This document shows, one piece after another, positions 59,301-64,000 of a stretch of 64,000 nucleotides of DNA. The translations under genes were made by a program, and so were the position numbers. The notes beneath the pieces are model-generated. The model saw nothing but the letters and a program-made list of their open reading frames with translations, was not told the DNA's origin and ran no database searches. Position 1 is the stretch's first letter. The number at the start of each line of letters is the position of its first letter. The DNA lies in contig OY979725.1 in NCBI GenBank assembly GCA_963855995.1, positions 5,528,118 through 5,592,117 on the forward strand. The letters are read 5' to 3'. This DNA is from Muricea muricata. Taxonomy: Eukaryota > Cnidaria > Anthozoa > Malacalcyonacea > Plexauridae.

Positions 59301-62300
59301 ACCAACTAAAAATTGCCGTCCTAAATCGATCACGGCGACGTTTTAGTGCTTAAAATGGTGTTTTCAGTTCTAAAGTGAACGAGTTGAGCGCAATGATGTA
59401 CTGCAATCACGGACCTAAAAGAGACCTTCTAAATGGAAATTGCCGAACTTAGCAAGTCGGGAATCATCTTTTCGGCGCTCAAACACTCGAGATGAGCGAA
59501 ATAACATGTTGAAATGAGAAACCTATAACTTGTTTAAATAAGAAATGAAAAACCTATAACTTGCTTGTAAACGGAAAAGAAACGATCTTAGAACCATCAA
59601 AATCGCGTTTTAAGCGTTCTAGAAGCGATTTGAGCGTAAAAACATGCTCAAGTCACGAACTAAAAATTACCGTCTTAAATCGATCACGGCGACGTTTTAG
59701 AGCTTAAAATGGTGTTTTCAAGTGCTAAAGTGAACGAGTGTAGCGCAATGATGTACTGCAATCACGGACCTTAAAGAGACCTTCTAAATGGAAATTGCAG
59801 AACTTAGCAAGTCGGGAATCATGTTTTCGGCGCTCAACCTATCGAAATGAGCAAAATAACATGTTGAAATGAGAAACCTATAACTTCCTTGTAAATTTAA
59901 AAAAACGATCTTATAACCATCAAAATCGCGTTTAAGCGTTCTAGAAGCGACTTGAGCGTAAAAACATGCTCAAATCACGAACTAAAAATTGCCGTCCTAA
60001 ATCGATCACGGCGACGTTTTAGAGCCTAAAATGGTGTTTTCAGTGCTAAAGTGAACGAGTTGAGCGCAATAATGTACTGCAATCACGGACCTAAAAGAGA
60101 ACTTCTAAATGGAAATTGCAGAACTTAGCAAGTCGGGAATCATGTTTTCGGCGCTCAAACTATCGAGATGAGCGAAATAACATGTTGAAATGAGAAACCT
60201 ATAACTTGCTTGTAAACTGAAAAGAAGCGATCTTAGAACCATCAAAATCATGTTTTAAGCGTTCTAGAAGCGATTTGAGCGTAAAAACATGCTCAAATCA
60301 CGAACTAAAAATTACCGTCTTAAATCGATCACGGCGACGTTTTAGAGCTTAAAATGGTGTTTTCAGTGCTAAAGTGAACGAGTTGAGCGCAATGATGTAC
60401 TGCAATCACGGACCTAAAAGAGACCTTCTAAATGGAAATTGCAGAACTTAGCAAGTCGGGAATCATGTTTTCAGCGCTCAACCTATCGAGATGAGCGAAA
60501 TAACATGTTGAAATGAGAAACCTATAACTTCCTTGTAAATTTAAAAAAGGGATCTTAGAACCATCAAAATCGCGTTTTAAGCGTTCTAGAAGCGATTTGA
60601 GCGTAAAAACATGTTCAAATCACGAACTAAAATTATCGTCTTAAATCGATCACGGCGACGTTTTAGAGCTTAAAATGGTGTTTTCAGTGCTAAAGTGAAC
60701 GAGTTGAGCGCAATGATGTACTGCAATCACGGACCTAAAAGACACCTTCTAAATGGAAATTGCAGAACTTTGCAAGTCGGGAATCATGTTTTCGGCGCTC
60801 AAACCATCGAGATGAGCGAAATAACATGTTGAAATGAGAAACCTATAACTTGCTTGTAAACTAAAAAGACACGATCTTAGAACCATCAAAATCGCGTTTT
60901 AAACGTTCTAGAAGCGATTTGAGCGTAAAAACATGCTCAAATCACCAACTAAAAATTGCCGTCCTAAATCGATCACGGCGACGTTTTAGTGCTTAAAATG
61001 GTGTTTTCAGTTCTAAAGTGAACGAGTTGAGCGCAATGATGTACTGCAATCACGGACCTAAAAGAGACCTTCTAAATGGAAATTGCCGAACTTAGCAAGT
61101 CGGGAATCATCTTTTCGGCGCTCAAACACTCGAGATGAGCGAAATAACATGTTGAAATGAGAAACCTATAACTTGTTTAAATAAGAAATGAAAAACCTAT
61201 AACTTGCTTGTAAACGGAAAAGAAACGATCTTAGAACCATCAAAATCGCGTTTTAAGCGTTCTAGAAGCGATTTGAGCGTAAAAACATGCTCAAGTCACG
61301 AACTAAAAATTACCGTCTTAAATCGATCACGGCGACGTTTTAGAGCTTAAAATGGTGTTTTCAAGTGCTAAAGTGAACGAGTTGAGCGCAATGATGTACT
61401 GCAATCACGGACCTAAAAGAGACGTTCTAAATGGAAATTGCCGAACTTAGCAAGTCGGGAATCATGTTTTCGGCGCTCAAACCATCGAGATGAGCGAAAT
61501 AGCATGTTGAAATGAGAAACCTATAACCTTCTTGTAAACTGAAAAGAAACGATCTTAGAACCATCAAAAACGCGTTTTAAGCGTTCTGGAAGCGATTTGA
61601 GCGTAAAAACATGCTCAAATCACGAACTAAAAATTGCCGTCCGAAATCGATCACGGCGACGTTTTAGAGCTTAAAATGGTGTTTTCAGTGCTAAAGTGAA
61701 CGAGTTGAGCGCAATGATGTACTGCAATCACGGACCTAAAAGAGACCTTCTAAAGGGAAATTGCAGAACTTAGCAAGTCGGGAATCATGTTTTCGGCGCT
61801 CAAACCATCGAGATGAGCGAAATAACATGTTGAAATGAGAAACCTATAACTTGCTTGTAGACTAGAGAGAAACGATCTTAGAACCATCAAAATCGCGTTT
61901 TAAGCTTTCTAGAAGCGATTTGAGCGTAAAAACATGCTCAAATCACGAACTAAAAATTACCGTCTTAAATCGATCACGGCGATGTTTTAGAGCTTAAAAT
62001 GGTGTTTTCAGTGCTAAAGTGAACGAGTTGAGCGCAATGATGTACTGCAATCACGGACCTAAAAGAGACCTTCTAAATGGAAATTGCAGAACTTAGCAAG
62101 TCGGGAATCATGTTTTCGGCGCTCAAACCATCGAGATTAGCGAAATAACATGTTGAAATGAGAAACCTATAAGTTGCTTGTAAACTGAAAAGAAACGATC
62201 TTAGAACCATCAAAATCGCGTTTTAAGCGTTCTAGAAGCGATTTGAGCGTAAAAACATGTTCAAATCACGAACTAAAAATTACCGTCTTAAATCGATCAC

Positions 62301-64000
62301 GGCGACGTTTTAGAGCTTAAAATGGTGTTTTCAGTGCTAAAGTGAACGAGTTGAGCGCAATAATGTACTGCAATCACGGACCTAAAAGAGACCTTCTAAA
62401 TGGAAATTGCAGAACTTAGCAAGTCGGGAATCATGTTTTCGGGGCTCAAACCATCGAGATGAGCGAAATAACATGTTTAAATGAGAAACCTATAACTTGC
62501 TTGTAAACTAAAAAGAAACGATCTTAGAACCATCAAAATCGCGTTTTAAGCGTTCTAGAAGCGATTTGAGCGTAAAAACATGCTCAAATCACGAACTAAA
62601 AATTGCCGTCCTAAATCGATCACGGCGACGTTTTAGAGCTTAAAATGGTGTTTTCAGTGCTAAAGTGAACGAGTTGAGCGCAATGATGTACTGCAATCAC
62701 GGACCTAAAAGAGACCTTCTAAAGGGAAATTGCAGAACTTAGCAAGTCGGGAATCATGTTTTCGGCGCTCAAACCATCGAGATGAGCGAAATAACATGTT
62801 GAAATGAGAAACCTATAACTTGCTTGTAGACTAGAGAGAAACGATCTTAGAACCATCAAAATCGCGTTTTAAGCTTTCTAGAAGCGATTTGAGCGTAAAA
62901 ACATGCTCAAATCACGAACTAAAAATTACCGTCTTAAATCGATCAGTGCGACGTTTTAGAGCTTAAAATGGTGTTTTCAGTGCTAAAGTGAACGAGTTGA
63001 GCGCAATGATGTACTGCAATCACGGACCTAAAAGAGACCTTCTAAATGGAAATTGCAGAACTTAGCAAGTCGGGAATCATGTTTTCGGCGCTCAAACCAT
63101 CGAGATTAGCGAAATAACATGTTGAAATGAGAAACCTATAAGTTGCTTGTAAACTGAAAAGAAACGATCTTAGAACCATCAAAATCGCGTTTTAAGCGTT
63201 CTAGAAGCGATTTGAGCGTAAAAACATGTTCAAATCACGAACTAAAAATTACCGTCTTAAATCGATCACGGCGACGTTTTAGAGCTTAAAATGGTGTTTT
63301 CAGTGCTAAAGTGAACGAGTTGAGCGCAATAATGTACTGCAATCACGGACCTAAAAGAGACCTTCTAAATGGAAATTGCAGAACTTAGCAAGTCGGGAAT
63401 CATGTTTTCGGCGCTAAAACCATCGAGATGAGCGAAATAACATGTTGAAATGAGAAAACTATAACTTGATTGTAAACTGAAAAGAAACGATCTTAGAACC
63501 ATCAAAATCGCATTTTAAGCGTTCTATAAGCGATTTGAGCGTAAAAACATGCTCAAATCGCGAACTAAAAATTACCGTCTTAAATCGATCACGGCGACGT
63601 TTTAGAGCTTAAAATGGTGTTTTCGGTGCTTAAGTGAACGAGTTGAGCGCAATGATGTACTGCAATCACGGACCTAAAAGAGACCTTCTAAATGGAAATT
63701 GCAGAACTTAGCAAGTCGGGAATCATGTTTTCGGCGCTCAAACTATCGAGATGAGCGAAATAACATGTTGAAATGAGAAACCTATAACTTGCTTGTAAAC
63801 TGAAAAGAAGCGATCTTAGAACCATCAAAATCATGTTTTAAGCGTTCTAGAAGCGATTTGAGCGTAAAAACATGCTCAAATCACGAACTAAAAATTACCG
63901 TCTTAAATCGATCACGGCGACGTTTTAGAGCTTAAAATGGTGTTTTCAGTGCTAAAGTGAACGAGTTGAGCGCAATGATGTACTGCAATCACGGACCTAA
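50340..64000. repeat. Satellite array 5 (about 42 monomers, runs off the window)
   Basis: Satellite only. 50340 to about 57440 repeats the order of array 3 from 28628, with a one-base loss near 52819 and one additional 323-bp monomer near 55.5-55.8 kb. After that it holds three monomers missing in array 3 (CGGACCTTAAAG, AGAGAACTTC, AAAACTATAAC), then the shared GAAGCG/ATCATG, CAGCGCTC, AGACACC and 354-bp types. A block of these is repeated at about 59.75-61.4 kb. From about 61.7 kb CTAGAGAG and GAGATTAGCG monomers alternate. No gene is seen. Confidence 0.96.
57455..61400. repeat. Imperfect tandem duplication in array 5 (offset about 1,642 bp in its right part)
   Basis: CGGACCTTAAAGAG occurs at about 57476 and 59766, while the later markers CAGCGCTC (58830 and 60471) and AGACACCTTC (about 59098 and 60740) are offset by about 1,642 bp. 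The second copy therefore lacks two monomers (AAAACTTGTTC and AAAACTATAAC types). The join near 59740 carries a damaged GAGTGTAGCGC in place of GAGTTGAGCGC. Confidence 0.7.

Overview
The window is eukaryotic, repeat-only DNA. It contains no host gene, no recognisable RNA gene and no prokaryotic feature. About 49 kb is one AT-rich satellite family with a 323-bp monomer, roughly 150 copies head to tail. About 15 kb is five copies of one non-LTR retrotransposon, all on the minus strand. The element encodes an APE-type endonuclease followed by a reverse transcriptase, has no RNase H and ends in a (TAA)n tail. This fits the CR1/L2/Rex1 group, which is common in invertebrate genomes. A pericentromeric or other heterochromatic satellite block of an invertebrate is the most natural reading, but the species and chromosomal position cannot be read from the sequence.

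Layout (+ coordinates): element copy 1, cut by the window edge, 1-2002; satellite array 1, 2003-16961; copy 2, 16962-20197 (frameshifted); array 2, 20198-25395; copy 3, 25396-28627 (intact ORF); array 3, 28628-40641; copy 4, 40642-43873 (intact); array 4, 43874-47107; copy 5, 47108-50339 (intact); array 5, 50340-64000.

Repetition is nested. (i) The 323-bp monomer is itself a trimer of diverged subunits of 107, 108 and 108 bp that share GTTTT at +9 and an invariant TGAGCG. (ii) Monomers are grouped into local higher-order repeats, for example 1,297 bp (four monomers), 1,290 bp, about 645 bp and about 1,642 bp, several with visible crossover hybrids. (iii) The retrotransposon sits at the identical base of the identical monomer variants in every copy, with the same 33-bp tail and private flanking substitutions. 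It therefore inserted once and was then copied as a passenger of the array by unequal exchange. The clearest event is a 6,466-bp direct duplication carrying copy 4/copy 5, with a breakpoint near 46,285.

The main points of interest are the three-level repeat hierarchy, a potentially coding retrotransposon embedded as part of a satellite higher-order unit, and the very short (28 bp) leader upstream of its ATG, which would make any expression depend on satellite sequence. I did not find a new defence, mobile or regulatory system beyond this.
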